A DNA stretch of 64,000 nucleotides from Neomesorhizobium albiziae (GTDB lineage: Bacteria > Pseudomonadota > Alphaproteobacteria > Rhizobiales > Rhizobiaceae): the NCBI RefSeq assembly GCF_900114255.1, contig NZ_FOSL01000004.1, forward strand, positions 1 to 64,000, given 5' to 3'. Position 1 is the first letter of the stretch; every line of letters begins with the position of its first letter. Below, one piece after another: positions 25,606 to 36,270 of this stretch. A model generated the notes under the pieces. It was not told the origin of the DNA and did no database searches. It saw nothing but the letters and a program-made list of their open reading frames with translations. A program made the position numbers and the translations under genes.

Positions 25606-26987
25606 CGAAGGCCAAGGTCGCCGGCAGACCCCCGAGACACCATGGCGCCGCAGCGGCGGAAGACGATCTTCTCGTTCCCGGCCTGCCCGCGCGAAAAGCG
25701 GCGGCGAGACTGCTTGCCGCCGTCATCGACGCCAAAACCCCGCTCGACGGGCTGACCGATCATGAACACGGCCACCCGCAGTTTCGCGCGCTGGACATGC
25801 GCGACAGGGCGCTGGTGCGCGCCATCCTCGTCACCGCGCTGCGGTTCCGGGTCACCATCGGCAAGCTGATCGCGCGCCGCCTGGAGCGGCCGCTGCCCGG
25901 CAACGCGCATTCGCTGTCGCACCTGCTGCATGTCGGGGCGGCGCAGATTCTGTTTCTCGACATTCCCGACAGCGCCGCCGTCGACCTCGCCGTCACCCAT
26001 GCGAAGTCGGACCCGCGCACCGCCCGCTTCGCCGGGCTGGTCAACGGCCTGCTGCGCGGCATCGCGCGCGCCAAGGACCATCAGCTGCCGAAAATGCTCG
26101 CCGCCACCGGCGATGCGCCCGACTGGTTCATCGAACGGCTGACGGCCGCCTATGGCGACGAGAAGGCGCACGCCATCCTCGCCGCGCATCGTACCGAAGC
26201 TCCTGTCGATTTCAGCGTGAAATCCGAAGCGGGTGGCTGGGCCGAGAAGCTCGGCGGCATAGTGCTGCCGACCGGCACCGTGCGGGTGGAAAAGCTTGCC
26301 GCCAACGTCGCCGACCTGCCGGGTTACAGCGATGGCGAATGGTGGGTGCAGGATGCGGCCGCCAGCCTTCCCGCGCGGCTGCTCGGCGATGTCGCCGGCC
26401 AACGCGTCGCAGACCTCTGCGCAGCTCCTGGCGGCAAGACGGCGCAGCTGATCGTCGCCGGCGCCGATGTCACCGCCGTCGACACATCGAAGAACCGGCT
26501 CGCCCGGCTGGCGACCAATCTCGACCGCCTCGGCCTCAAGGCAGAAATCGTCCAGGCCGATATCGCGCAATACCAGCCGGCGGAACTTTTTGACGCTGTT
26601 TTGCTCGATGCGCCCTGCTCTTCGACCGGCACGGTGCGCCGTCACCCCGACGTGCCATGGACCAAGTCGGCGGAAGACATCGTCAAGCTGGCGGCGCTGC
26701 AGCGCAGGCTGCTGGACAAGGCGATCGAGCTGGTGAAGCCCGGCGGCCGCATCGTCTTCTCCAATTGCTCGCTCGACCCGGAGGAAGGCGAGGCGCTGGT
26801 CGAAGCGCTGCTGCGCGAATCCAGCCTGGTGGAGCACGATCCGGTGCTGCCGGAAGAGATTGCCGGCATCGCGCCGTTCGTCACCGCGTCAGGGGCTCTG
26901 CGCACCACGCCAGCCGACCTCGACCTCGGCAGGCCCGGCATTTCCGGCCTCGACGGTTTCTTTGCCGCTCGTTTCCGCCGTTTGTGA
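25602..26987 (+). CDS. rsmB: 16S rRNA (cytosine-C5) methyltransferase, RsmB/Sun family
   Basis: A GTG at 25602 overlaps the htpX TGA, so translation is probably coupled; this gives 461 residues. The N-terminal third is a NusB-like RNA-binding domain. The SAM-binding domain contains [15 protein letters not shown], the catalytic-loop [15 protein letters not shown] and the second cysteine in [12 protein letters not shown]. RsmB methylates C967 of 16S rRNA in the small subunit. The following heparinase-like gene and purH form a neighbourhood that I know from other Rhizobiales. Confidence 0.92.
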   Translation: MTKAKVAGRPPRHHGAAAAEDDLLVPGLPARKAAARLLAAVIDAKTPLDGLTDHEHGHPQFRALDMRDRALVRAILVTALRFRVTIGKLIARRLERPLPGNAHSLSHLLHVGAAQILFLDIPDSAAVDLAVTHAKSDPRTARFAGLVNGLLRGIARAKDHQLPKMLAATGDAPDWFIERLTAAYGDEKAHAILAAHRTEAPVDFSVKSEAGGWAEKLGGIVLPTGTVRVEKLAANVADLPGYSDGEWWVQDAAASLPARLLGDVAGQRVADLCAAPGGKTAQLIVAGADVTAVDTSKNRLARLATNLDRLGLKAEIVQADIAQYQPAELFDAVLLDAPCSSTGTVRRHPDVPWTKSAEDIVKLAALQRRLLDKAIELVKPGGRIVFSNCSLDPEEGEALVEALLRESSLVEHDPVLPEEIAGIAPFVTASGALRTTPADLDLGRPGISGLDGFFAARFRRL

Positions 26988-27061
26988 CATTGCCTACATG
27001 TATTCTTCGAGGCCCGGCGGTGCGATTTCGGACGCTCTAAACCATTCGCTAACCATAAATT

Positions 27062-28870
27062 ATGGATAAGGGGAGCAAGGCGGCGACGACAGGATTCGGG
27101 TTTTTGACTAGTGCAGCGGGCAACGCACCGCATCTTTGGGTGCTTGTGGCGCGGGAGGTCTGGCGACGGACCCGCCGCAGGCTGCGCGCTGGCCCTATTT
27201 ACCGTTGGCGTTATACCGGCCGCACGCCCGAACGCGTTCTCATCGCGCCACCGGATTTGAGGCTTGCCGACCAGCAGATCGCGCTCGAAATCTATTACGG
27301 ACGCTTTCCGCTTGCCGGCCACCTGGTCGACACCGGCGGCCAATCGCCGTTCCAGATGCCGGTGGTGCATCGCGGTTGGCTGAAATCGCTGCACGGGTTC
27401 CGCTGGCTGCGCCACATGCGCGCCGCCGGCACTGATCTTGCCGCAGCCAACGCCCGCGCGCTGGTCTCAGACTGGATCGCCACGCATGGCGGAAAGATTT
27501 CCGGCGTCGCATGGGACCCGGCAACGACGGCCCGCCGCATCATCGCCTGGCTGCAGCATTCGTCGGTCGTCCTGCAGGGCGCGGAATTTGCGTTCTACCG
27601 AGCCTTCCTGCGCTCACTGGCGGTGCAGATTCGCTATCTGCGGTCGATGGCGCGCGACATGCCGGACGGCAGCGAGCGGCTGCGCGGCCGCGTCGCACTT
27701 GCCTTTGCCGCCTTGTCGCTGCCGGCGCCGAGTTCTGCCGTTCGCAACGCGACGCGCAACCTCGCCGAGGAACTCGACCGGCAAATTCTCCCCGACGGCG
27801 GTCATATCTCGCGCAATCCGATGATCGTGCTGGAGCTTCTGGCCGACCTTTTGCCGCTGCGCCACACCTACGCCAACCAGGCCGAAGCACCGCCCGACGC
27901 GCTGATCGGCGCCATAGAGCGCATGCTGCCGGCCTTGCGCTTCTTCCGCCACCAGGACGGCAGCCTTGCCCGCTTCAACGGCATGGGCGCGACAATCCAG
28001 GACCGCATCGCCGCCGTGCTGCGCCATGACGATACTGCGGGCGCGCCGCTGCTCCACGCGCCGCATTCGGGTTACGAGCGCCTGTCGATGGGCGGCACCA
28101 CGGTAATCGCCGATACGGGCGCGGTACCCCCGCCAGACGTTTCGGGCCACGCGCATGCCGGCTGCCTTTCGTTCGAACTGTCTTCCGGGCGCAACCACTA
28201 TGTCGTCAACGCCGGCGTGGACAATTTCGGCGCCGATGAGTTCCGGCCGCTGGCGCGCGCCACCGCCGCCCATTCGACCGCAACGCTGAACGACACATCG
28301 TCGGCGCGTTTCACGCATTCGGCCAGGGTCAACGGCCTCTTGCGCACGCCGCTGGTCGCCGGCCCTCGTCATGTTCCCTGCCAGCGTACCGACGCCGACG
28401 GCGCGCAAGGCTTCGTCGCGAGCCATGATGGCTATGTCTCGCGCTTCGGCCTCTTCCACGAGCGCGAGTTGACGCTCTCGGATGGCGGCAACCTCCTGGA
28501 AGGCGTCGACCGTTTCTTCCGCGCCGGCGGCGAAGCGCCGCGCAACAACGGCCGCGACCTCGTCACTTTGCGTTTCCATGTGCATCCCGAAACCCAGATC
28601 TACCGCGATGGCCAGGGGCGGCTGGTGCTTGCCGCCGGCGGCGCCGACAGCTGGGCGTTCTCCTGCGACGGAGCGGCGGCCGAGATCGAGGAATCCATTT
28701 TTTTCGCCGGCCTCAGCGGCCCGCGCCGCGCCAACCAGATCGTCATCTCGTTTCGGGCTTCCGAAATGCCGGAGATCGCCTGGCAGTTGACGCGCACACG
28801 CATCGTCGAGCCGCCTTCGCGATCCGAAACCCGAAGTCACAAAACGGTTTTCGGCAACACGCCGGTTTGA
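27062..28870 (+). CDS. Heparinase II/III-family protein
   Basis: The 602-residue protein has an N-terminal alpha/alpha-toroid region and a C-terminal heparinase II/III beta-sandwich. The region around SGHAHAGCLSFELSSGRNHY holds the conserved histidine that in lyases acts near the catalytic site, and NAGVDNFG is typical of the bacterial subfamily. No signal peptide is evident, so a role in handling cell-envelope polysaccharide or a periplasmic glycan is uncertain. It lies 74 bases after rsmB and upstream of purH, with an interspersed repeat in between. The substrate has not been defined for this subfamily, as far as I know. Confidence 0.85.
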   Translation: MDKGSKAATTGFGFLTSAAGNAPHLWVLVAREVWRRTRRRLRAGPIYRWRYTGRTPERVLIAPPDLRLADQQIALEIYYGRFPLAGHLVDTGGQSPFQMPVVHRGWLKSLHGFRWLRHMRAAGTDLAAANARALVSDWIATHGGKISGVAWDPATTARRIIAWLQHSSVVLQGAEFAFYRAFLRSLAVQIRYLRSMARDMPDGSERLRGRVALAFAALSLPAPSSAVRNATRNLAEELDRQILPDGGHISRNPMIVLELLADLLPLRHTYANQAEAPPDALIGAIERMLPALRFFRHQDGSLARFNGMGATIQDRIAAVLRHDDTAGAPLLHAPHSGYERLSMGGTTVIADTGAVPPPDVSGHAHAGCLSFELSSGRNHYVVNAGVDNFGADEFRPLARATAAHSTATLNDTSSARFTHSARVNGLLRTPLVAGPRHVPCQRTDADGAQGFVASHDGYVSRFGLFHERELTLSDGGNLLEGVDRFFRAGGEAPRNNGRDLVTLRFHVHPETQIYRDGQGRLVLAAGGADSWAFSCDGAAAEIEESIFFAGLSGPRRANQIVISFRASEMPEIAWQLTRTRIVEPPSRSETRSHKTVFGNTPV

Positions 28871-28903
28871 TTCCGGGCAGCCCTGTGATAGGGCGCGGCT
28901 AGA

Positions 28904-29004
28904 GAGCATTTTGCAGCCAGGTGAATCACCTGGCGTCGCACAAATGCGGCTAAAACAAGCAGATAGAGCGGAATGCCGGTTCGACTTGAATGCATTCCGC
29001 TCTA
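28904..29004. repeat. Interspersed palindromic repeat, family 1, copy B
   Basis: It begins GAGCATTTTGCAGCC like copies A, C and D. The first hairpin here is GCCAGGTG/CACCTGGC instead of AAATG/CATTT, so both arms have changed together. The distal hairpin (AGAGCGGAATGC / GCATTCCGCTCT) is longer. It lies between the heparinase-like gene and purH, ending 27 bases before the purH start. Confidence 0.85.
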
Positions 29005-29031
29005 TCCAAATGTTGCCCCTTGGAGAACCGC

Positions 29032-30648
29032 ATGGCCGTCGCATCCAAAAAGATCCCCGCGCCCGATCTCGTGCCCGTGCGCCGCGCGCTGCTTTCGGTT
29101 TCCGACAAGACCGGCCTGGTGGAATTTGCCAAGGCGTTGCAGGAGCTAGGCGTGACGCTGATCTCTACTGGCGGTTCGGCCAAGGCGATCGCCGCCGCCG
29201 GAATCACGGTCACCGACGTTTCCGACGTGACCGGCTTTCCCGAAATCATGGATGGTCGCGTAAAGACGCTGCATCCGGCCGTGCATGGCGGCCTGCTTGC
29301 CGTGCGCGACGACCCCGAACATGTCGAAGCCATGCATGCGCACGGCATCGAAGGCATCGATCTCGTCGTCGTCAATCTCTACCCCTTCGAGGAGGTCCGC
29401 TTCTCCGGCGGCGATTACCCGTCGATCGTCGAGAATATCGATATCGGCGGCCCGGCCATGGTGCGAGCATCGGCCAAGAACCACGCCTATGTCGCCATCG
29501 TCACCGATCCCGGCGACTATGCTGCGGTGCTCAATGCGCTGGAGATGAACACTGGTTCGCTGTCGCTCGATTTCCGCAAGAAGCTCGCGGCCAAGGCTTT
29601 CGCGCGGACCGCCGCCTACGACGCGGCCATTTCCGGCTGGTTCGCCGAGGCGCTCGACATCGAACAGCCGGCATGGCGGGCGTTCGGCGGCAAGCTCGAG
29701 GCGGTCATGCGTTATGGTGAGAACCCGCACCAGTCGGCCGGCTTCTATATCAACGGCGACAAGCGGCCGGGCGTCGCCACGGCGCGTCAGCTACAGGGCA
29801 AGCAGCTTTCCTACAACAACATCAACGACACCGACGCCGCCTTCGAGCTGGTCGGCGAGTTCGATCCCGAAGCGAGTGCGGCTGTGGCGATCATCAAGCA
29901 TGCCAATCCTTGCGGCGTCGGCGAAGCCGCCACGCTGAAGGAGGCCTACGCCAAGGCGCTGGCCTGCGATCCGGTCTCGGCCTTCGGCGGCATCGTCGCC
30001 ACCAACCGCACGCTCGATGCCGAAGCGGCAGAAGACATCGTCAAGACTTTCACCGAGGTGATCATCGCGCCCGATGCCACCCAGGAAGCGCAGGCGATCA
30101 TCGCCGCCAAGAAGAACCTTCGCCTGCTGGTGACGGGCGGCCTGCCCGATCCGCGCACGCCGGGCCATGTGGTGAAGTCTGTCGCCGGCGGGCTTCTGGT
30201 GCAGAGCAGGGACATAGCCGTGGTCGACGGGCTGGAACTGAAGGTCGTGACCAAGCGCGCACCGACCGAGCAGGAACTGGCCGACCTGAAATTCGCCTTC
30301 CGGGTGGCCAAACACGTCAAGTCGAACGCCATCGTCTATGTCCGCGATGGCGCCACGGTCGGCGTCGGCGCCGGCCAGATGAGCCGGGTGGATTCTTCCC
30401 GTATCGCGGCGCGCAAGGCGCTCGACGCTGCGGAAGCCGCGGGCCATTCCGAACCGCTGACCAAGGGTTCGGTGGTCGCTTCCGACGCGTTCTTCCCCTT
30501 CGCCGACGGGCTGATTTCAGCCATCGAGGCAGGCGCCACCGCCGTCATCCAGCCGGGTGGCTCGATGCGTGACGACGAGGTGATTGCCGCCGCCGACGCC
30601 CACGGCATCGCCATGGTGTTCACCGGCGTACGGCATTTCCGGCATTAG
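29032..30648 (+). CDS. purH: Bifunctional AICAR transformylase / IMP cyclohydrolase
   Basis: The 538-residue length and both domains are canonical. The IMP cyclohydrolase domain occupies about residues 1-200 ([38 protein letters not shown]). The AICAR formyltransferase domain follows, with [14 protein letters not shown]-like [15 protein letters not shown], the KHANPCG motif and [10 protein letters not shown]. It catalyses the last two steps of IMP synthesis. GGAG lies 6-7 bases before the ATG. Its TAG stop shares its last base with repeat copy C. Confidence 0.96.
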   Translation: MAVASKKIPAPDLVPVRRALLSVSDKTGLVEFAKALQELGVTLISTGGSAKAIAAAGITVTDVSDVTGFPEIMDGRVKTLHPAVHGGLLAVRDDPEHVEAMHAHGIEGIDLVVVNLYPFEEVRFSGGDYPSIVENIDIGGPAMVRASAKNHAYVAIVTDPGDYAAVLNALEMNTGSLSLDFRKKLAAKAFARTAAYDAAISGWFAEALDIEQPAWRAFGGKLEAVMRYGENPHQSAGFYINGDKRPGVATARQLQGKQLSYNNINDTDAAFELVGEFDPEASAAVAIIKHANPCGVGEAATLKEAYAKALACDPVSAFGGIVATNRTLDAEAAEDIVKTFTEVIIAPDATQEAQAIIAAKKNLRLLVTGGLPDPRTPGHVVKSVAGGLLVQSRDIAVVDGLELKVVTKRAPTEQELADLKFAFRVAKHVKSNAIVYVRDGATVGVGAGQMSRVDSSRIAARKALDAAEAAGHSEPLTKGSVVASDAFFPFADGLISAIEAGATAVIQPGGSMRDDEVIAAADAHGIAMVFTGVRHFRH

Positions 30649-30750
30649 AGCATTTTGCAGCCAAATGGAATCATTTGGCGTCCGCATAAATGCGGCAAAA
30701 CAAATAGTTAGAGCGAGTTACCGGTTCTGAAAGAACCGGAACTGGCCTAG
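30648..30750. repeat. Interspersed palindromic repeat, family 1, copy C
   Basis: It begins on the last base of the purH stop codon and is almost identical to copy A (AAATG/CATTT first hairpin, CCGGTTCT/AGAACCGG distal hairpin). The abrupt junction with the stop codon suggests precise placement as a 3' flanking element between the convergent purH and AhpD-like genes. Confidence 0.85.
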
Positions 30751-30787
30751 CTAGGTACGGCCTTCTTCCCCGTCGGGAACGGAAGCC

Positions 30788-31360
30788 TCACCGCGCCATG
30801 GCGTGGTATTCGGCGTTCGGCCGCATGTCGATGGCCGCGGCGACCCGGTTCGACATGTTGAAAAAGGCGGCGGTGGAAGCGATGTCCCAGATATCGCGGT
30901 CGCTGAAGCCGGCCTGCCGCAATGCCGCCCTGTCGGCCTCCTCGATCTTTGCCGGCGTTTCCGTCAGCTTCACCGCAAAGTCGAGCATCGCCTTCTGTTT
31001 CGGCGGCAGGTTGGCGGCACGGTAGTTCATCACCATCATCTCGCCGAGCGCCGGGTCGCCGGAAAGCTGGCGCACCGCAGCGCCATGCGCGGTCAGGCAG
31101 TAGTAGCAGTGATTGACCGACGAAACGGCCACCGCGATCATCTCGCGCTCCAGCTTGGAGAGGCCGGAATCGCCGAGCATCAGGTCGTTGTAGGTGTCTG
31201 TGAAGGCGCGCAGCTTCTTCTCGTCGAAGGCGTAGGAGAGAAGCACGTTGGGCACCAGGCCGAGCTTTTCCCGGCATTTGTCGAAATAGGCCTTCGTCGC
31301 TTCGCTCAATTCGCCCGCAGGCGGCAGATCCAGCGCCGTTATCTTTTCGCTCACGGTCAT
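30788..31360 (-). CDS. AhpD-like / carboxymuconolactone decarboxylase-family protein
   Basis: The ATG at 31360 gives 190 residues; a GTG 24 bases upstream is an alternative because the GAGGAG sits almost touching the ATG. The redox motif CYYC in VNHCYYCLTAHGAA and the downstream acidic helix are those of peroxidase-related AhpD proteins, which form oligomers and support peroxide or hydroperoxide reduction. Family proteins of this length have two AhpD-like lobes. The gene is divergent from the NAD-GDH gene, with about 100 bases between starts. Confidence 0.85.
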   Translation of the reverse strand: MTVSEKITALDLPPAGELSEATKAYFDKCREKLGLVPNVLLSYAFDEKKLRAFTDTYNDLMLGDSGLSKLEREMIAVAVSSVNHCYYCLTAHGAAVRQLSGDPALGEMMVMNYRAANLPPKQKAMLDFAVKLTETPAKIEEADRAALRQAGFSDRDIWDIASTAAFFNMSNRVAAAIDMRPNAEYHAMAR

Positions 31361-31464
31361 CTCCTCTTCATCTGAAATTTGCACATTCCATGCACGGATC
31401 GCGGTCGCAAAACACTTTTAGTCTGCTACGATAGTCGCAAAAGCATACGGTGGGAGAGAACGTG

Positions 31465-34400
31465 ATGGCAGCCAGAAAATCCACCAAGGCAGCAGCCAAA
31501 ACGCCGGAGGCCGCCAAGGCCAGGACCGGTTTTGCGGACATCCTTCTGGCGCGCGCGCCGGCCGAGGATATTTCCACCTACCGACCCCAGGTGCTTGAAC
31601 AGGCTGCGGAATTCGCCCGGCGGGCGGTTGCCCGTCACCGCAAGGGCGAGAGCGTCGTGGCAATCGACGCCGGCGCCGGCATCGAAAGGGCTGGCCGACC
31701 GGTGACGGTGGTCACGGTCGTCAACGACAACATGCCCTTCCTTTTCGATTCCATCCTCGGCGAGATCACTGAAGCCGCCGGCGAGCCGACGCTGGTGCTG
31801 CATCCCGTGGTGCTGGTGAAACACGGAAAGACTGGCGTCAGCGACATTCTGGGCGACGCCGGCACGGCCAAAAGCGACCACGAAGCCGACCGGGTCAGCG
31901 TCATCCAGGTGCATGTCGGGCCGCTGTCGGAAGATGCAGCCGTCGGCCTCAGCCAGCGCCTGCAGCGCATTCTTTCGCAGGTTCGTGCCGCCGTGGCCGA
32001 CTGGAAGCCGATGCTTGCCCGGCTCGACCAGGCGATCTCGGAATTCCGCTACGCGCCGGTGCCGCTGGACAAGGACCATGTCAACGAGGCGATCGCCTTC
32101 CTCGAATGGCTGCGCGACGACAATTTCACCTTCCTCGGCATGCGCGAATTCAAGTATTCGGGCGGCGAGAAGAGCGGCACACTGGAGCGGGCGGAGAAGC
32201 CCGGCCTCGGCATCCTGGCCGATCCCGACGTTCTGGTGCTGCGGCGCGGCACCGAAGCGGTGACGACAACGCCTGAAATCCGCGCCTTCCTGCACGGACC
32301 CGAGCCGCTGATCGTCACCAAGGCGAACGCCAAGTCGGTGGTCCATCGGCGTATTTATCTCGACTATGTCGGGGTCAAGACCTACGACAAGAAGGGCAAG
32401 CTCGCCGGCGAGCTGCGCATCGTCGGCCTGTTCACCTCCACCGCCTACACCCGCTCCGTGCTGAAGATCCCCTATCTGCGCTCCAAGGCCCAGACGGTGA
32501 TCGCCAAGTCGGGTTTCAACCCCGGCGATCATTCCGGCAAGGCGCTGATCAACGTGCTGGAGTCCTACCCGCGCGACGAACTGTTCCAGGTCGCGGTGCC
32601 GACGCTGCGCAAGCACGCCGAGGCGATCCTGGCGCTCGGCGAACGGCCGCGCGTCAGGGCTCTGGTGCGCGCCGACCAGTTCGACCGTTTCGTCTCCATC
32701 CTCGTCTTCGTGCCGCGCGACCGCTACGATTCCATCGTGCGCGAGCGCATCGGCGATTTCCTTAAGAAGAAGTTCGACGGCCGTTTGTCGGCCTATTACC
32801 CAGCTTTTCCCGAAGGCAGCCTGGCGCGCGTGCATTTCATCATCGGGCGCTCGGGCGGAAAGACGCCGAAAGTCGACCAGCAGGAACTGGAGGCGGGCCT
32901 GCGCGACATCGTGCGGACCTGGGAGGACGGGTTGCGCGAGGCTGCCGCGGACGCCGCCGCCGACGGGGTGCTTGCCGGAATCGCCGGCCGTTTCCCGGAA
33001 AGCTACCGCGGCACCTTCACGCCAGCGGAAGCGCTTGGCGATGCCCGGCAGATCGCCAAGCTCGATGCGGCCAATCCGATCGCCATCGATTATTACCGGC
33101 AGCCCGGCCAGCAGCCCGAGCAGGCGTCGCTGAAGATCTATCATTTCGGCACGCCGGTGGCGCTTTCCCGGCGCGTGCCGATCCTTGAAAACACCGGCTT
33201 CCGCGTCATCAGCGAACGCACGTTCGAGGTCGGAGACCCCGACGGCGATACCGTCTTCGTGCACGACATGGAGCTGGAAAACGCCTTCGGCAAGCCGATC
33301 AGGCTGGACGACGGCGGCGACCTGTTCGAGGAAGTGTTCCTGTCCGTCTGGCGCGGCGACGCCGACAATGACGGCTACAATGCGCTGGCACAGACCGCGT
33401 CGATGCGTTCGGCCGAAATCGGCATCCTGCGCGCCTACGGCCGCTACCTGCAGCAGGCCGGGATTCCGCAGAGCCAGGATTTCATCGCGGCGGCGCTGAA
33501 CCGTTATCCCGAACTCGCGCGTGCACTTTTCCAGCTGTTCGTCACCCGCTTCGATCCGGCATTGCAGGCAGAGGCCGAGGTCACGGCAAAGCACCTGAAG
33601 GCGAAGATCAAGGACGAGCTCGACGCGGTGCCGAACATCGACGACGACACGATCATCCGCCGCTACCTCAACCTGATCGAATCCTCGCTGCGCACCAACC
33701 ATTTCGCGCCGGCGACGCGAACCGACGGCCGCTCGCTGGCGATCAAGCTCGATTCACGCAAGGTCGACGGGCTGCCCGAGCCGCGGCCGTGGCGCGAGAT
33801 TTTCGTCTACGGGCCCGAGGTCGAGGGCGTGCACCTGCGCTTCGGTCCTGTGGCGCGTGGCGGCCTGCGCTGGTCGGACCGGGCGCAGGACTATCGCACC
33901 GAGGTGCTCGGGCTGGTCAAGGCGCAGCAGGTCAAGAACGCCGTCATTGTGCCGGTCGGCGCCAAGGGCGGCTTCTTCCCGAAACGTCTGCCGGTCGGCG
34001 GCAGCCGCGACGCAACCTTTGCGGCCGGCACCAAAGCCTATGTCAATTTCATCTCCAGCCTCTTGTCGATCACCGACAATCTCGATGGCGCTACGGTCAT
34101 CCCCCCGGCGAACGTGGTGCGCCGCGACAGCGACGATCCGTATTTTGTCGTGGCTGCCGACAAGGGCACCGCGACGTTTTCCGACACTGCAAACGGCATC
34201 AGTGAGGCGCATGGCTTCTGGCTCGACGACGCTTTCGCATCGGGCGGCTCGGCCGGCTACGATCATAAGAAGATGGGCATTACCGCCAAGGGCGCCTGGG
34301 AGGCGGTGAAGCGGCATTTCCGCGAAATCAACCGCGATATCCAGACCACCCCCTTCACCGTGATCGGCGTCGGCGACATGTCGGGCGACGTGTTCGGCAA

Positions 34401-36243
34401 CGGCATGCTCCTGTCGGAGCAGACGCGGCTGATCGCCGCCTTCGACCACCGCGACATCTTCATCGATCCGGATCCGGACATGGCGGCTTCCATGGCCGAG
34501 CGCCGGCGCATGTTCGACCTGCCGCGTTCCAGCTGGCAGGATTACGACAAATCGAAGCTTTCAGCCGGCGGCATCATCGTTTCTCGCGCCCAGAAGTCGA
34601 TCGCCCTGCCGGCAGCCGCGGCAGCCGCGATCGGCCTGGCGAAGACGGTCGCCTCGCCGGCCGAGATCATGAACGCCATCCTCAAGGCGCCGGTAGACCT
34701 GCTCTGGTTCGGCGGCATCGGCACCTATGTGCGCGCCACCGGCGAGAGCAACCAGGAAGTCGGCGACCGCGCCAATGACGGCATCCGGGTCACCGCCGCC
34801 GAGCTGCGCGTGAAAGTCATCGGCGAGGGCGCCAATCTCGGCGTCACCCAGCGCGCCCGCATCGAGTTCAACCTGCTCGGCGGCGCCTGCAATTCCGACG
34901 CCATCGACAATTCGGGCGGCGTCAATTCCTCCGACGTCGAGGTCAACATCAAGATCGCGCTGGCTTCGGCGATGCGCAAGGGTGCGCTGACGCGTCCGGC
35001 CCGCAACAAGCTGCTGGCCGAAATGACCGGTGAAGTCGGCTCGCTGGTGCTGTCCAATAACTACCAGCAGACCCTGGCGCTTTCGCTGGCGCGCAAACGC
35101 GGCATCGCCGACATGCCGCACGAGGCGCGTTTCATGGCGGCGCTGGAAGCACGCGGCCTGCTCGACCGGGCAGTGGAAACACTGCCGTCGCCGGCAGCAC
35201 TCGCCGAACGCCAGGTGCGCGGCGAGCCGCTGACGCGCGCCGAACTCGGCGTACTGCTCGCCTATGCCAAGATCGTCCTGTTCAGTGACATCCTTGCCGG
35301 CAACGTCGCCGACGATCCGCATTTCGAGCGCGACCTCCTCGCCTACTTCCCCGAGCGCATGGCCAGGAAATACCATGCGGAGATCAATGGCCACCGACTG
35401 CGGCGTGAAATCGTCGCGCGTGTGCTTGCCAACGATCTGATCAACCGCGGTGGACCGGCCTTCGTCAGCCGGCTGCAGGATTCGACCGGCCGCAGCGCCG
35501 GCGATGTGGTGCGCGCCTTCACCGTGGTGCGCGATGGCTTCGCGCTGGGAAGCGTCTATGCCGATATCGACGCGCTGGATAACAAGATCGATGGCCAGGC
35601 GCAGCTCGACCTCTACCAGACCGCCGGGCGGTTGATCGCGGCGGCGACCGCATGGTTCCTCAAGAACGACCATGGCGACGCGCCGCTCGGCACGCGCATC
35701 GCCGAACTGCGCGAGGCCCGCAAGATCCTCGAGCCGAAGATTGGACAGTTGCTGCCGCCCTTCATGAAGGAGAGGCTGGACGAGCGGCGCGAATCCTTCT
35801 TCCGGGCCGGCGCGCCGGAGCGGCTCGCCGAGCAGCTCGCCGCCCTGACGGTGGCCGAACTGCTGCCTGACATCGCGCTTGTTTCGCGCAATGCCGGCGC
35901 CGACCTGCTCGCCTCGGCACGCGCCTTCTTCGCGGTGAGCGATGCGTTCCGCATTCCCCGCATCGAGGACGCCGCACGTTCGATCACGCCAGCCGACTAC
36001 TATGACGGGCTGGCGCTTTCGCGCGCGACCGACATGATCGGCGCTGCACGCAGGGGCATCGCGACCTCGGCGCTCGCCGGTTTCGGCAAACAGGCCGACC
36101 CGGTCGCCGCCTGGCTCGAAGCCGGGGGCGGACGCATCGCCCGCACGCGCGAGCGTCTGCAGGCGCTGACCGAAGGCGGCGACATCACCGTGTCGCGGCT
36201 GTCGGTGGCATCGGGACTGATGGGCGACCTGACCGGTCAGTAG
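31465..36243 (+). CDS. gdhZ: NAD-specific glutamate dehydrogenase, large type
   Basis: The start at 31465 follows GGGAG at 31452-31456; the product is 1592 residues, matching the ~180-kDa L-GDH180 class first described in Streptomyces and Caulobacter. Long regulatory N-terminal regions with ACT-like segments (VTVVNDNMPFLFDSILGEIT) precede the catalytic core around residues 750-1150. The core contains RGGLRWSDRAQDYRTEVLGL, the KGGF motif, GVGDMSGDVFGNGM and GEGANLGVTQ. It converts glutamate to 2-oxoglutarate and ammonia with NAD+ and feeds amino-acid carbon into the TCA cycle. Confidence 0.95.
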   Translation: MAARKSTKAAAKTPEAAKARTGFADILLARAPAEDISTYRPQVLEQAAEFARRAVARHRKGESVVAIDAGAGIERAGRPVTVVTVVNDNMPFLFDSILGEITEAAGEPTLVLHPVVLVKHGKTGVSDILGDAGTAKSDHEADRVSVIQVHVGPLSEDAAVGLSQRLQRILSQVRAAVADWKPMLARLDQAISEFRYAPVPLDKDHVNEAIAFLEWLRDDNFTFLGMREFKYSGGEKSGTLERAEKPGLGILADPDVLVLRRGTEAVTTTPEIRAFLHGPEPLIVTKANAKSVVHRRIYLDYVGVKTYDKKGKLAGELRIVGLFTSTAYTRSVLKIPYLRSKAQTVIAKSGFNPGDHSGKALINVLESYPRDELFQVAVPTLRKHAEAILALGERPRVRALVRADQFDRFVSILVFVPRDRYDSIVRERIGDFLKKKFDGRLSAYYPAFPEGSLARVHFIIGRSGGKTPKVDQQELEAGLRDIVRTWEDGLREAAADAAADGVLAGIAGRFPESYRGTFTPAEALGDARQIAKLDAANPIAIDYYRQPGQQPEQASLKIYHFGTPVALSRRVPILENTGFRVISERTFEVGDPDGDTVFVHDMELENAFGKPIRLDDGGDLFEEVFLSVWRGDADNDGYNALAQTASMRSAEIGILRAYGRYLQQAGIPQSQDFIAAALNRYPELARALFQLFVTRFDPALQAEAEVTAKHLKAKIKDELDAVPNIDDDTIIRRYLNLIESSLRTNHFAPATRTDGRSLAIKLDSRKVDGLPEPRPWREIFVYGPEVEGVHLRFGPVARGGLRWSDRAQDYRTEVLGLVKAQQVKNAVIVPVGAKGGFFPKRLPVGGSRDATFAAGTKAYVNFISSLLSITDNLDGATVIPPANVVRRDSDDPYFVVAADKGTATFSDTANGISEAHGFWLDDAFASGGSAGYDHKKMGITAKGAWEAVKRHFREINRDIQTTPFTVIGVGDMSGDVFGNGMLLSEQTRLIAAFDHRDIFIDPDPDMAASMAERRRMFDLPRSSWQDYDKSKLSAGGIIVSRAQKSIALPAAAAAAIGLAKTVASPAEIMNAILKAPVDLLWFGGIGTYVRATGESNQEVGDRANDGIRVTAAELRVKVIGEGANLGVTQRARIEFNLLGGACNSDAIDNSGGVNSSDVEVNIKIALASAMRKGALTRPARNKLLAEMTGEVGSLVLSNNYQQTLALSLARKRGIADMPHEARFMAALEARGLLDRAVETLPSPAALAERQVRGEPLTRAELGVLLAYAKIVLFSDILAGNVADDPHFERDLLAYFPERMARKYHAEINGHRLRREIVARVLANDLINRGGPAFVSRLQDSTGRSAGDVVRAFTVVRDGFALGSVYADIDALDNKIDGQAQLDLYQTAGRLIAAATAWFLKNDHGDAPLGTRIAELREARKILEPKIGQLLPPFMKERLDERRESFFRAGAPERLAEQLAALTVAELLPDIALVSRNAGADLLASARAFFAVSDAFRIPRIEDAARSITPADYYDGLALSRATDMIGAARRGIATSALAGFGKQADPVAAWLEAGGGRIARTRERLQALTEGGDITVSRLSVASGLMGDLTGQ

Positions 36244-36270
36244 ACACCGGCGGTATTCGCGGGAGGGGAC

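Noticed and set aside
24951-26837. 628-codon open frame on the minus strand
   Set aside because: Complement of htpX and rsmB, both with full catalytic motifs.
31426-33702. 758-codon open frame on the minus strand
   Set aside because: Complement of the NAD-glutamate dehydrogenase gene; no recognisable domain, and composition typical of a shadow frame.
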